Virus record (IMG/VR): IMGVR_UViG_3300033429_000002
Coordinates: 1-64,000 of that record
Length of the DNA stretch: 64,000 bases
Direction: 5' to 3' (one strand)
DNA from: a virus
Part shown: piece after piece, positions 17,177 through 25,605 of the stretch
Layout: every line of letters starts with the position of its first letter
Position numbering within the stretch: the stretch's first letter is position 1
Notes under the pieces: model-generated
Seen by the model: the letters and a program-made list of their open reading frames with translations, nothing else
Told to the model about the DNA's origin: nothing
Databases searched by the model: none
Translations under genes and position numbers: made by a program

Positions 17177-17581
17177 ATGCTTGAGTTAATAAAAATCATA
17201 AAAGAAGTAGAACAAAAACACGGCGTGATGGTCAGGATACATATCGGGTTGTCTGACGACGGTGAGAGCCTTATTATAAGAGACACTATGGATTGCTCAA
17301 CAGAAAAAGCATTCTATAATCCAGCAGAAGGCGGGGCTATTATAAATCTGTTTGATGATGGGGAGGAGTCAGCTAGAATGAGAATAGATGCTGTTTACAG
17401 GGCTATGCGCCGTAGTTTTGATGAATTTTTCAAGCAAAACGGCGATGATAAATTACAAAATGGGAGCATAGGAAAATGGGGCTTTTGCGAAAAGCTTTTC
17501 TTTACCAGAAACCCGGATGTTGAGTACTTTAATTCAAAAAAATGGTATGGAAAAAATGAAAAGAAAGGTGATATCACTTAA
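17177..17581 (+). CDS. Unknown protein, possible paralogue of 12976-13302
   Basis: 134 aa with ATG at 17177 preceded by AAGGGGGTGG, a strong ribosome binding site. The N-terminal 40 residues follow the same helix-strand-'DDG'-strand pattern as the leftward protein at 12976-13302, suggesting distant paralogy. Its 3' end overlaps the next ORF. Function unknown. Confidence 0.55.
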   Translation: MLELIKIIKEVEQKHGVMVRIHIGLSDDGESLIIRDTMDCSTEKAFYNPAEGGAIINLFDDGEESARMRIDAVYRAMRRSFDEFFKQNGDDKLQNGSIGKWGFCEKLFFTRNPDVEYFNSKKWYGKNEKKGDIT

Positions 17582-17816
17582 GAATCAAACTGGTTCAACT
17601 GACCCATTGTTGCTACTAAAAAAACAAAGAAAGGCTCTTCAAAAAGCTATGGCGGATCTTGTTATGAAATGCTACCAGCCATCAATCATTGATGTTTCGG
17701 GGCAGGCTATTTATCACAAGTGGTCAAGCGAAAAAGCCGAGAATGCTTTTAAGAAAGCTCAGGCACTATTTATTGTTATCAGTAGAAAAATAAAGGAGCA
17801 AGATGAACTTTCCTGA
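17547..17816 (+). CDS. Small basic helical protein of the island
   Basis: About 89 aa if started at ATG 17547 (MEKMKRKVISLK); ATG 17556 is an alternative. Both starts lie inside the preceding gene. An open frame extends further upstream but without a better start. The protein is Lys-rich and helical, and its stop overlaps the YdjM-like gene start region. No motif was recognised. Confidence 0.5.
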   Translation: MEKMKRKVISLKNQTGSTDPLLLLKKQRKALQKAMADLVMKCYQPSIIDVSGQAIYHKWSSEKAENAFKKAQALFIVISRKIKEQDELS

Positions 17817-18258
17817 ACATCTCAAAGGTGGTATTATTGGGAGCATAGTAGTCACTGCTGGATTTTCGCTTGTCACTAAAGACCCGGACCACTTAGCCGG
17901 TATTTTTAGCTGCTGTCTTTACGGTTCACAGTTTATTGATTTGGATACCCATTCTAAGCCATCACAATTCACAGCTTTTGTCTTGACAATTGTAGGGGCG
18001 TGGGGTTTGATCATGAAAGAACCGTATATCCCGCTATTTTTAACAACCTCTTTTTGCTTTGTTAAGATATTCAGACACCGCGGATGGATACACACTTTCA
18101 CGGTTCCACTAATAGCGTTTTTTATAGCGTACAGGCTACAGTCGTTTTACTTCGTAGCTTTCGGGATGGGAAACATAATCCACTTATCGATTGATAAAAT
18201 ATGGCCGTGGAAGTTTTCCAATTGGCACGATTTTAGATTCAAAAGGTGGATTAAATAG
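17803..18258 (+). CDS. YdjM/YbcI-like inner-membrane metal-dependent hydrolase
   Basis: 151 aa, about four membrane segments. The family pattern of LexA-regulated YdjM/DUF457 proteins is present: 'DLDTHSKPS' near residue 46, 'FRHRGWIHTFTVP' near 90 and 'GNIIHLSIDKIWPWKF' near 125, with His/Asp residues placed as metal ligands at the membrane face. Family function is poorly known (membrane homeostasis or phospholipase-like). It closes the plus-strand island. Confidence 0.7.
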   Translation: MNFPEHLKGGIIGSIVVTAGFSLVTKDPDHLAGIFSCCLYGSQFIDLDTHSKPSQFTAFVLTIVGAWGLIMKEPYIPLFLTTSFCFVKIFRHRGWIHTFTVPLIAFFIAYRLQSFYFVAFGMGNIIHLSIDKIWPWKFSNWHDFRFKRWIK

Positions 18259-18397
18259 CATAGTCTCGTGTCTATTTTCTGATGGATTCTCGCGACATAT
18301 CCGTATTACGGCGGTTGGGTCTCATAATGCCCAACGGCGGGAGTGCTCCAAGCATAAATCAGTTCACGGGTAATGATTTGATCATGCGGGACTATGC
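18257..18397. other. Structured intergenic element between converging genes
   Basis: The two ends pair: 18257-18267 (GCATAGTCTCG) against 18387-18397 (CGGGACTATGC), 11 positions with one G-T. Inside are GTTGGG/CCCAAC (18314-18319 with 18330-18335) around a CTCATAA loop, and AAATCA/TGATTT near 18356-18380. It lies exactly where the rightward island meets the leftward head genes, so it could be a bidirectional terminator or a separate small RNA. It does not fold as a normal tRNA. Confidence 0.45.
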
Positions 18398-18400
18398 AAC

Positions 18401-18514
18401 TTACTTTTTCTTATCAGGCTTAGCTCTTGACATCCCCTTGTCCTTTGGTTTTTGATCTTTTGATGGGATAACGTTGGGCCTGTCTTTTTTCTCTTTCTTT
18501 TCTTTACACGCCAT
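18401..18514 (-). CDS. 37-aa lysine-rich peptide
   Basis: A 37-codon frame whose ATG (18514) overlaps the upstream stop as TAATG, so it looks translationally coupled. The product (MACKEKKEKKDRPN...) is about one third Lys with several Pro, ending KPDKKK. Its size and charge recall small DNA- or capsid-associated peptides, but this is guesswork. It ends at the border of the structured element. Confidence 0.5.
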   Translation of the reverse strand: MACKEKKEKKDRPNVIPSKDQKPKDKGMSRAKPDKKK

Positions 18515-18861
18515 TATCTTCTACCTCTTGCTAGTTTTTGTTTTACTGTTAACTTCTTTTTCCACTCTTTGCCGCCCGAAAATTTACCCTGCATAACTTC
18601 CATCATTTTTGGCGCGAACGTGTGATCTCTCTGTTGATAATCTATCCACTCAAGACCGTCCTCAATTCTCTGAATATGATCCTCTGAAACATAAATATAG
18701 TTCGGCCCTGGTAGATTCTTTTTACCTGGGATGATTTGAAACTTATTCTTTTTGTAGATTCTCTCTAATCTGGCAACCTCTTTCTCGGCTTGGTCTCTTC
18801 TGCTGCAATAACATCTATCAAGCCAAATTTTTCTGGTTGTGTCTAAGATCTGTATTATCAT
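18514..18861 (-). CDS. Unknown basic head-module protein
   Basis: 115 aa, rich in Lys and Arg with a final 'KQKLARGRR'. It overlaps the structural gene upstream by 4 nt and the 37-aa ORF downstream by 1 nt. Position between portal/fibre genes and the gpF-like gene suggests a head role. No family was recognised. Confidence 0.55.
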   Translation of the reverse strand: MIIQILDTTRKIWLDRCYCSRRDQAEKEVARLERIYKKNKFQIIPGKKNLPGPNYIYVSEDHIQRIEDGLEWIDYQQRDHTFAPKMMEVMQGKFSGGKEWKKKLTVKQKLARGRR

Positions 18862-19490
18862 GTTGTTAATAGAGTGTTAAGCGTAACTGTTGACGATGCT
18901 GGGACTGTTATCCCGCTTTGATCAATCCCAAATGAGGGGAGTTTTATATTAATTGACGCGCCTTGTGGCAATACCCAGAACGCTTGGTTTGTTAGCCTGT
19001 CATAGCTTGGAAGATATTTTCCAACTTTGAAATATCTAGAATCAGCGTACAGACCTAAATTTGTGGATGGTGTTGGGATCTCCATATAGTTTTGATTGTT
19101 GTTTGCGAACAGGTCAACTACATCTATGCCGCTTTCCCCGTCGCCGTCTGATAGATTTGCCGTAATCTTGCAGGTACTAGCAGCCCCAAGAGGCTCTACG
19201 CTTTCAACCCAACCGCCGAACGTTATTAGTCCGGATTGTTTTTTGGTGGTCGTATCTGCCATTATCCAATGATATTCTGTCAATACAGTTGGTGGAGTCG
19301 TTATGTTTGACAGCGCAAAATAGAAGTTCCCGGTAGTGCCAATTTCAACACATGCATTCGAGGTTACTGGTTCGATTGTTCCGCTCCCATTCGGATATAG
19401 ATCAATTGTCACGTCGTCAGCCGTTGCAAATACTCCATGATCCGAATATACTTTTAATGAACTGATTTCACTTAATAGATTTCTTGTCAT
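18858..19490 (-). CDS. Putative virion structural protein
   Basis: 210 aa, Ser/Thr/Gly-rich with alternating strands and almost no Lys/Glu-rich helices, the composition of a virion beta-structure or fibre-associated protein. It directly follows the collagen-like fibre gene. No motif or family was recognised. Confidence 0.5.
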   Translation of the reverse strand: MTRNLLSEISSLKVYSDHGVFATADDVTIDLYPNGSGTIEPVTSNACVEIGTTGNFYFALSNITTPPTVLTEYHWIMADTTTKKQSGLITFGGWVESVEPLGAASTCKITANLSDGDGESGIDVVDLFANNNQNYMEIPTPSTNLGLYADSRYFKVGKYLPSYDRLTNQAFWVLPQGASINIKLPSFGIDQSGITVPASSTVTLNTLLTT

Positions 19491-21878
19491 TTATACACCT
19501 TGTAATATTACGTTATCTGGAAGTGTAGCGTGTCCTGAAGTTCTCCAAAATTCCCCAGCGGCCGCCCCGGCTGCTATTTGAGTAGCTCCTGATTTCAACA
19601 AAGTTGTGAAATCGATAGCGGTCCCGCCTGTGTTTACTCTTGGGATTCCCTCGGCCGATAATGTAGACGGAGTATCTGTTAACGCCGCCCATGATGTTAC
19701 GCCGCCGCCGCCGCCTCCTCCTCCGATGGCGGCACCCTCCCTTAAATCTTCCGTATCAAATAGAGACCATGTCGTCCCGTCGGCCTGTAACACCATCGTA
19801 AAACGAGCAATCAGGAACCCTGTACCCTTGAATTCTCTTGGTATAGAGTAATTTGAATAGTTTAGCGCGTCGCTTACTGCAAGATCCGGCGCATTTTTGG
19901 CGTATGTACCAGACGGGAGGTTGCACATTAAATGCGAAGTTTCACCGGTCTTGTTTTGTACTCCCCATATCACAAATGAGAAACTAAAATTGGCCAGCGT
20001 TGCACCCGTCGACGTAAGGGTCTGCGTGTTTAGATTTGTAACAGTCGCATACGGGTTAGCCAAGTTGTTGACAACATGTATATCGTCAGTAGGCATTGAC
20101 TGGGCCGGAAACGTCTGCCTGTGTAGCTGATATATTACGCCGGCGGTGGTAGAAATATACACATTAGTCGGGAATCCCGACGCCGTTGCTTCAACCCCCG
20201 AGTCATGTTTAGCCGGTTCCTGTCTTAATCTCTCCGTTATATGTGGCAAGTGGCCTTGGAATGATACAGTATCCTCGATATGATCGTTTATATTTTGGTT
20301 CCCGAGCGCTCCGTCTGACTGAGTTATCGCGGCGGTTCTCAAGACAACCCTCGCCACTTTTATATGCTCAGTAGTGGGCCAGTCTGAAGTAGATAAGGTT
20401 AAAACCTTCGTGGACTTGGGGATATAAACAAAATTTAGTTGAGGAACACTGGCTGATCCTGGTGTAAGTGTTATTGTCTTAGGCGGTGTTGTGTCTAGAG
20501 TCGTGAACCCATCGCTAAACATCATGGTCATGTCTTCATGGCCGTTTTGCGGGCTAAGGCTTCCGGTTATGGTCGTTCCGTTGGATGTAATGAGGAACTT
20601 GAAAGTCTCTCTGAATACACCATTCCAGAAATTCAAAATAGTGTCATTTGCGTTATTATCAACCTTCAATGCAATAGCTCCGAACGTGGCATCGGAGAAT
20701 ACAGACTGACCTATTTGTATGGCGTAATCTGGGAACATTGGCTTGACGTCTGTCAGTTTTCCGTCATTGCCGGGACCAGCGGCGACCCATAGCGGAACCT
20801 GAAGCGCGAACCCTGCGGTATCAAAGTCTCGAACAGCTCCGAAATCCGCGACAAATCCGAAGCCGTCGACAGCTATGTCGGTTGTAGCGATGCCAATTGC
20901 TCCGAATAGTGTCTCATGTGAGGCGGCGTTAGCCTTTGCGACTGTCGGCCTTCCCTGGTAACTTCCTGTTACATAGGTAACGTCTCCGTTGCTTATGGCG
21001 ACCCCAGATCTATTACGCACATAAACAACCATCTCCTCGCCGACTTGTATGGTTGTTCCTAGTCCCGTGTTAATGTCCAGCGTGAAATCATTATTATTCC
21101 AGGTAACGATTCCCTCACCAGATGGTACTCCCGTGGCGTCCTTTGTGAAATTAATATAATTTGTATTTAGTGGGAGTGTTCCGTCCCCTGGTAGGCCGTT
21201 CTGCCAATCTGTTTGCTTGAGCGTGTTGTTTATATTATTTATCAGAGCTTGCCCAACCAAACCACCACCGGCTACGTACTTAGCCGGTATTGAAATAAGC
21301 CCTTTTTTTATTCTTAACTCTAAGTCTTTGACGGTTTTCTTGAGCGCCTTCTCAATCTCTGCCTTGGTTGTGAATTTTGACAGGTCAAAGTCTAACTCAT
21401 CCATTGAGACTGTTTTCCCATCTTTTCCCGGTTCACCTTTTTGACCACGCTCACCTTTTTGACCTTGCTTCCCGTCTTTGCCATCACTACCTGATAATCC
21501 TTGTGGTCCTCTTGGACCTTGTGGGCCTGTCAATCCTCTTATTGATTCACCGTCCCTGCCATCTTTTCCGGGAGCGCCTTTTTCTCCCTGTCTTCCGTCT
21601 CTACCATCAACCCCGTCTTTAATTAGTGGCTGTATCTTTTCTATTACCTGAATAGTTACAAGGGATATAAGGTCTTCGGTTATCTCAGCGTCTTTCCCGT
21701 CAATTCCATCCTTTGGTACTGGTATAGTGGCGAAGATATCCTTGATTATCCCCTTAAGATCAAGTCCAGCTATAACCTGATTTCTGATTTTAACAGACAA
21801 ACCACTTCCAAGTATTCTGTCTGCAACTCCCTTCTCTAATTTTTCAAGATCTTTACCGCTCAGTATGAATTCTGGCAT
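19491..21878 (-). CDS. Collagen-like fibre protein
   Basis: 795 aa. Residues about 87-155 are Gly-X-Y repeats (GVDGRDGRQGEKGAPGKDG and similar), which form a trimeric collagen triple helix; a coiled-coil region (about 165-195) follows, then about 550 residues of beta-rich sequence, and an eight-Gly run near residue 725. Phage collagen-like proteins are usually fibres. The gene overlaps the portal stop by one base, so it may be a head fibre rather than a tail fibre; this is inference from position. Confidence 0.7.
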   Translation of the reverse strand: MPEFILSGKDLEKLEKGVADRILGSGLSVKIRNQVIAGLDLKGIIKDIFATIPVPKDGIDGKDAEITEDLISLVTIQVIEKIQPLIKDGVDGRDGRQGEKGAPGKDGRDGESIRGLTGPQGPRGPQGLSGSDGKDGKQGQKGERGQKGEPGKDGKTVSMDELDFDLSKFTTKAEIEKALKKTVKDLELRIKKGLISIPAKYVAGGGLVGQALINNINNTLKQTDWQNGLPGDGTLPLNTNYINFTKDATGVPSGEGIVTWNNNDFTLDINTGLGTTIQVGEEMVVYVRNRSGVAISNGDVTYVTGSYQGRPTVAKANAASHETLFGAIGIATTDIAVDGFGFVADFGAVRDFDTAGFALQVPLWVAAGPGNDGKLTDVKPMFPDYAIQIGQSVFSDATFGAIALKVDNNANDTILNFWNGVFRETFKFLITSNGTTITGSLSPQNGHEDMTMMFSDGFTTLDTTPPKTITLTPGSASVPQLNFVYIPKSTKVLTLSTSDWPTTEHIKVARVVLRTAAITQSDGALGNQNINDHIEDTVSFQGHLPHITERLRQEPAKHDSGVEATASGFPTNVYISTTAGVIYQLHRQTFPAQSMPTDDIHVVNNLANPYATVTNLNTQTLTSTGATLANFSFSFVIWGVQNKTGETSHLMCNLPSGTYAKNAPDLAVSDALNYSNYSIPREFKGTGFLIARFTMVLQADGTTWSLFDTEDLREGAAIGGGGGGGGVTSWAALTDTPSTLSAEGIPRVNTGGTAIDFTTLLKSGATQIAAGAAAGEFWRTSGHATLPDNVILQGV

Positions 21879-23407
21879 TATTCTATCCTTAGCTTAAAGG
21901 ATTTTTCGTCTTGTGACGTTTCTTCTTTTTCCGGTTCTTCCGGTGTTTCCTCTACTGTTTTTTCTGCGATTGATTTCTGCATTTCTCTGTCAGCTTCAGC
22001 GGCTTCCTGTTCTGAAACCTCCATTTCTTCTAATTCTTCCTCAAACTCTTCCTTATCAAAATCAGGAGTAGCTTGACTGAATTGTCCTGATCCCCACCTT
22101 GCGTTAAGAACTTCTGATTCGCTTGCCCCGAGTGACTCGACATATATTTTATCAGTTTCCGCTGTTTTATTTTCAAGCTCTGCCTGCTCAATTGGAGTAT
22201 GGTCGTATGGAGATCCCCACTTGTATTGAATATCATCAATAGGCCATTTTTTACCACGTTCCAGGGAAACTAGCCTAACCATTTGTCTGACTAGCGGTGT
22301 CTGTTCATTGTTTTGGTCTGCTATCTTTTTAGAATACCATGTTTTTCTATCTTCCCCCGTTGATGATCCACCGAGTGACCCGGATTCGTTAGAAAACAGT
22401 ATAGACATTCCTATACCGGTAGCCATTGAAACATTCTGCATTTGTGAATTTGTCATTTCTCCTATCCCAGTCGTAGGTACTGCTTGTGAAGAAATGTCAC
22501 CATCAGCGTCTACGATAATGGCATTCATAGAGTTCCTTAATAACATTTGGTTCTGTACATACTCTCTCGTTTTTTCAAGGTCTGTGATCTTTCGCATGTC
22601 AGCAATTTTGAAAACGTCCATCACGAATCTTTGAAATAGTTGACTTTGTGATTGTAGACCGACCTGATACCCTTTTACAGCATCATATATGATCTGTACT
22701 GTTGAAGACGGCCATGTTATTCTCCTCGTTCTATCTCTTAATGATAGCACATCGTCAGAATGATACGCTGGAAATCTTATTAGACGTGACTCGTGGCAGG
22801 TGAAAGACTGGGCTTCCTTGAATCCTTGGATTGTAATCTTGTAGTGCATCGGTTGTCCTGGCTTTTCTTCGCCGAACAACGGGTACGATGTGATTGGATG
22901 TGCGAAGTATCTTTCAACAGGCCAGAATGAATTGACTCTTCGAACCCTTCCTTCATTTAGCGGGTCTTGTGGGTCTCCTCCATCATCAATATCAGCATAT
23001 AAAACACCACCTCCGTAATTGTGCTTAATCCCTACCATTTTTCTAGTCAGTGACACCCATTGAAAACGCTCGTCCATTTCTGACTCGATATCTTGAGCGG
23101 CGTCGGTCTTTTCTTTTGATACCAATTCAAGACCGTTTTTTGTGCCGTCATCCATATGTAAATGAATGACTCTTCTAATAAGAGCGTTTTGATACAGGTG
23201 TGTCAATTCAAGGTAGGTGAATTCGTAGGGAGGTAGATATATCGTGTTGAAATTAGGGTCGGTTTCAGGTCCAAAACTATTATTTGGATTATACCAACCT
23301 CCGGAGGGTGATAGTTGCCCGGTTGAGTCCATAGAGCTTGCCAGTGCTGCAAGTTCCGCGTTCTTAGCTTTTAATTCTCGCTTGAGTCGTGCCTTTGTTT
23401 TTGCCAT
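21878..23407 (-). CDS. Portal protein (DUF1073-like)
   Basis: 509 aa. Features of DUF1073-type portals include 'LPPYEFTYLELTHLYQNALIRRVIHLHMDD' (about 58-87), 'NYGGGVLYADIDDG' and 'NESGSLGGSSTGEDRKTWYSKKIADQ' (about 339-364), the conserved Gly-rich/'DRKTWY' region. The portal is the dodecameric DNA channel and docking site of the terminase. The C-terminal 80 residues are highly acidic. It begins the leftward head operon, downstream of a possible promoter at 23461-23495. Confidence 0.85.
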   Translation of the reverse strand: MAKTKARLKRELKAKNAELAALASSMDSTGQLSPSGGWYNPNNSFGPETDPNFNTIYLPPYEFTYLELTHLYQNALIRRVIHLHMDDGTKNGLELVSKEKTDAAQDIESEMDERFQWVSLTRKMVGIKHNYGGGVLYADIDDGGDPQDPLNEGRVRRVNSFWPVERYFAHPITSYPLFGEEKPGQPMHYKITIQGFKEAQSFTCHESRLIRFPAYHSDDVLSLRDRTRRITWPSSTVQIIYDAVKGYQVGLQSQSQLFQRFVMDVFKIADMRKITDLEKTREYVQNQMLLRNSMNAIIVDADGDISSQAVPTTGIGEMTNSQMQNVSMATGIGMSILFSNESGSLGGSSTGEDRKTWYSKKIADQNNEQTPLVRQMVRLVSLERGKKWPIDDIQYKWGSPYDHTPIEQAELENKTAETDKIYVESLGASESEVLNARWGSGQFSQATPDFDKEEFEEELEEMEVSEQEAAEADREMQKSIAEKTVEETPEEPEKEETSQDEKSFKLRIE

Positions 23408-23460
23408 AGACTATTTTTATTTTGTTTGTGTATAGTCTAATGGTATTTTTATTCTGTCTT

Positions 23461-23495
23461 TCTGTCCAATTTCACGGCTAGTTTACTTTAAGTCA
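23461..23495 (-). promoter_or_regulatory. Putative late promoter upstream of the portal operon
   Basis: On the minus strand TTGACT, then AAGTAAA and GTGAAATTGGACAGA. The last 15 bases are identical to 13781-13795, upstream of the other leftward late block. The -10 is not convincing, so a dedicated activator or a phage-specific promoter class is possible. Confidence 0.45.
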
Positions 23496-23627
23496 ACCAA
23501 AGTGTATAAGGAAATAGACCCCGGCAACAACCGAAATGATCATAATAACGGCTAGTTTAGTCGACTTGGTTGCTATCTTCATGATAGCTAGCCCCAAAAT
23601 CACGTACGCCAAAGCTAACTCTATCAT
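23493..23627 (-). CDS. 44-aa membrane protein
   Basis: 44 aa from ATG 23627, overlapping the upstream stop by 4 nt (ATGA). Two hydrophobic segments (ALAYVILGLAIM and LAVIMIISVVAGVYFLI) are separated by a short KIATKSTK loop, a hairpin topology like small holin-type or accessory membrane peptides. Found by hand because it is short. Function unknown. Confidence 0.5.
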   Translation of the reverse strand: MIELALAYVILGLAIMKIATKSTKLAVIMIISVVAGVYFLIHFG

Positions 23628-23800
23628 CCTATTGTATCATCTTTTATACTTATGTTGTATTTTTGTTCGAAATAATCGCACACAACCAGCCCCTTAAAAT
23701 CAACGAATTGATAGACCGCTCTTGAAACATACTCCAATAAGTTGTACGTTTCGCAAAATTCCTTCTTAGGACAGTTGTTGTTTATGCATTTAGTTTTCAT
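23624..23800 (-). CDS. 58-aa cysteine-containing protein
   Basis: 58 aa from ATG 23800, overlapping the upstream stop and coupled to the membrane peptide downstream by ATGA. The spacing C-x4-C-x5-C in residues 5-16, with another Cys near 42, suggests a small metal site. Unrecognised. Confidence 0.5.
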   Translation of the reverse strand: MKTKCINNNCPKKEFCETYNLLEYVSRAVYQFVDFKGLVVCDYFEQKYNISIKDDTIG

Positions 23801-24083
23801 CAACGCCCTTGCATGTAATAGAATCCGCGTACATGTTCATAAATCTAACCTTTTTACCAATTGACCTCGACCATTCGAGCGTATCTGATGAATCAGAACA
23901 CCATACTTTGTTCCAATCCCATGGATTTTGCGGGTATGTTGGATAAACAGGGAACTCTTTCTGAACATATGGAACGTAAATAAGCTCTTTAATTGAGTAC
24001 TTGCGTTTGATTTCTTCATGCTCGTTTTCTGTCAATTCTATTTCTTTGCCAGTGCTTAACTTAATCTTGATTGTCGTTTCCAT
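23790..24083 (-). CDS. Unknown small protein
   Basis: 97 aa. The N-terminus 'TIKIKLSTGKEIELTENEHEEIKRKY' predicts two strands and a helix; the middle is Pro/Trp-rich. It starts one base after the stop of the upstream gene. No family was recognised. Confidence 0.5.
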   Translation of the reverse strand: METTIKIKLSTGKEIELTENEHEEIKRKYSIKELIYVPYVQKEFPVYPTYPQNPWDWNKVWCSDSSDTLEWSRSIGKKVRFMNMYADSITCKGVDEN

Positions 24084-24419
24084 TTAGACTAACTCCCAGA
24101 AATGATCATCAGCCGTTTTAATAAACTCCCGCGGCATATCTTTTTGATTGTCAACAAATTTCTTCAGATTCTTAACCCTTAAAATATCTCCTGTTAATCC
24201 GTATTTCTGAAGATAGTCGGTGCTTTGCTTGATTAATTTTGAATCTGGTTTGAGTTTTTTTAGTTTTACCGCGTGCCTTCTGACTAACATAGATAGATCT
24301 TTTACAGTTTGGTGGTCATTCTTACCGCTTTCGAAAGCCTCAATCATATCTGAAGCCGTGAATATTACTTTTTCAGGGTGCTTCTTTGCGTATTGTTTGA
24401 ACCATTCTTTACTGTTCAT
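24084..24419 (-). CDS. Unknown helical protein
   Basis: 111 aa, basic and helical. The first 50 residues (EWFKQYAKKHPEKVIFTASD then a helical stretch) could be a DNA-binding-like fold, but no HTH signature is convincing. The ATG abuts the stop of the upstream zinc-site gene. Confidence 0.5.
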   Translation of the reverse strand: MNSKEWFKQYAKKHPEKVIFTASDMIEAFESGKNDHQTVKDLSMLVRRHAVKLKKLKPDSKLIKQSTDYLQKYGLTGDILRVKNLKKFVDNQKDMPREFIKTADDHFWELV

Positions 24420-24872
24420 TTAATACGTACCCCTCTCTGGATGCAATGGGTTTATGTATGGTCTTCCGTATTCGTCTCTTGATAAATCTTTGGTTGGATT
24501 GGCGTACTCTTCATCCAGTAAATTCCCGCTTGATTCGTTTTCTGGAAAACCAATATGTCTTGGCTTAGTGTTGACATGTTCCCAGTGATGCCCGTTATGT
24601 TTTATTTCATCATCACATAGCTTACAATGAATAGGGGTGTTTTCTATCTTGCTTTTACTCCATGCCTCTTTGCATTGTGGACATTTTTTCTGCCTACCAA
24701 ACTTATCAACATCTAATTTTGTTCCGGTGAATAGATTGCAAATGTACGGCCCGAAATCACTGGATAAGTCCATTCCTAGAAAACCACAACGCTGTAATCT
24801 TGTGCAATACACAGGGTCATCAAAAATCATTAGCTTGTCTATGTGTCTTGCTATGTTTATTTCAGTCATCAA
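24420..24872 (-). CDS. Zinc-ribbon-containing protein
   Basis: 150 aa. Two CxxC knuckles, 'KKCPQCKEAW' and 'IHCKLCDDE' about 20 residues apart, form a likely zinc ribbon in the middle, followed by a His-rich stretch (HNGHHWEH). The N-terminal part is helical. Role unknown. Confidence 0.55.
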   Translation of the reverse strand: MMTEINIARHIDKLMIFDDPVYCTRLQRCGFLGMDLSSDFGPYICNLFTGTKLDVDKFGRQKKCPQCKEAWSKSKIENTPIHCKLCDDEIKHNGHHWEHVNTKPRHIGFPENESSGNLLDEEYANPTKDLSRDEYGRPYINPLHPERGTY

Positions 24873-24881
24873 TAATACTCC

Positions 24882-24962
24882 TTATTCGTCTTTTTTAGTT
24901 TTTGCAAACTTAAGCACTGTTCTGATTAAAAATAGAAGTATTGCTATTAAAACTAGTCTCAT
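24882..24962 (-). CDS. 26-aa membrane peptide
   Basis: A 26-codon frame with ATG overlapping the upstream stop (ATGA). The product has one hydrophobic segment (LVLIAILLFLI) then a basic tail. The coupling argues for translation, but the size keeps confidence low. Confidence 0.35.
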   Translation of the reverse strand: MRLVLIAILLFLIRTVLKFAKTKKDE

Positions 24963-25285
24963 CTCTTCCTGTATTTTGGGGGGCACTTATCACGGTATGG
25001 GTCAGCAACTGCACACGTTCCCTTTTTGCTGTTATTATTCTTACCGCGTGGCATGACAACAAATTTTTCCGGCATGTCTGACAAATCAAACGTATTGTTT
25101 ACCTCTTCTATGATTGCTACAAACTTCCTCTGAGACTCTACCGGCAACTCTTCAAGGATTGACCTTTGCAAGATTACATAAGCCGAGTCGTCCTGGTAAT
25201 ACTCGCTTACAGTTCTACCGAAATCCTCCGTGAATGCTTCGATTAGTTTTTCTTCGCTTTCAAGCTTAGCTTCGCTTTTCTTCAT
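24959..25285 (-). CDS. Unknown small protein
   Basis: 108 aa, acidic helical N-terminal 75 residues, then a basic Asn/Lys-rich tail with two Cys (KGTCAVADPYRDKCPPK). No family was recognised. It precedes the 26-aa membrane peptide. Confidence 0.5.
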   Translation of the reverse strand: MKKSEAKLESEEKLIEAFTEDFGRTVSEYYQDDSAYVILQRSILEELPVESQRKFVAIIEEVNNTFDLSDMPEKFVVMPRGKNNNSKKGTCAVADPYRDKCPPKYRKR

Positions 25286-25300
25286 TACTTTTATTTATCT

Positions 25301-25507
25301 CTATTGTTGATAATCTGTTGGTCTTACAATTGGTTCAGGCGGTTTACTTGTAACTTTTTCCGGCCCATTTACTTTGCAGTCTATTACTGACGTAATCCAT
25401 TCATATTCATGGTCGCGTGCTATCTTTGATTTGTAATTCCAATGCGTCGAAGAATACGCACCTGAAATAGCTATGAAAGTCCCAAGAATTCGCAGATGAT
25501 AGGGCAT
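25301..25507 (-). CDS. Small exported or membrane-anchored protein
   Basis: 68 aa. The N-terminal hydrophobic stretch (ILGTFIAISGAYSS) after a basic start resembles a signal anchor, with a soluble Pro-rich C-terminus. It is the first gene after a strong promoter (-35 at 25558-25563, -10 at 25535-25540). Confidence 0.45.
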   Translation of the reverse strand: MPYHLRILGTFIAISGAYSSTHWNYKSKIARDHEYEWITSVIDCKVNGPEKVTSKPPEPIVRPTDYQQ

Positions 25508-25534
25508 ATTCTAATATTTTTTATTCATGTTTTA

Positions 25535-25563
25535 AGTATATACATTTATTTTGTGTTGGTCAA
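25535..25563 (-). promoter_or_regulatory. Sigma-70-like promoter
   Basis: Minus strand TTGACC (25558-25563), 17-nt spacer, TATACT (25535-25540). The -35 lies in ATTGACCAAC, also found at 32707 and 33590. Transcription would start near 25528, just before the 68-aa gene. Confidence 0.7.
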
Positions 25564-25605
25564 TCTGTTTATTTGTAGCTGTTTCTTCAGTTGTTTTTAG
25601 TGCCA

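Noticed and set aside
18257-18397. A tRNA-Met in the convergent gap
   Set aside because: A CTCATAA loop and a 7-bp acceptor-like stem are visible, but the T-arm and D-arm cannot be formed and the length is 141 nt.
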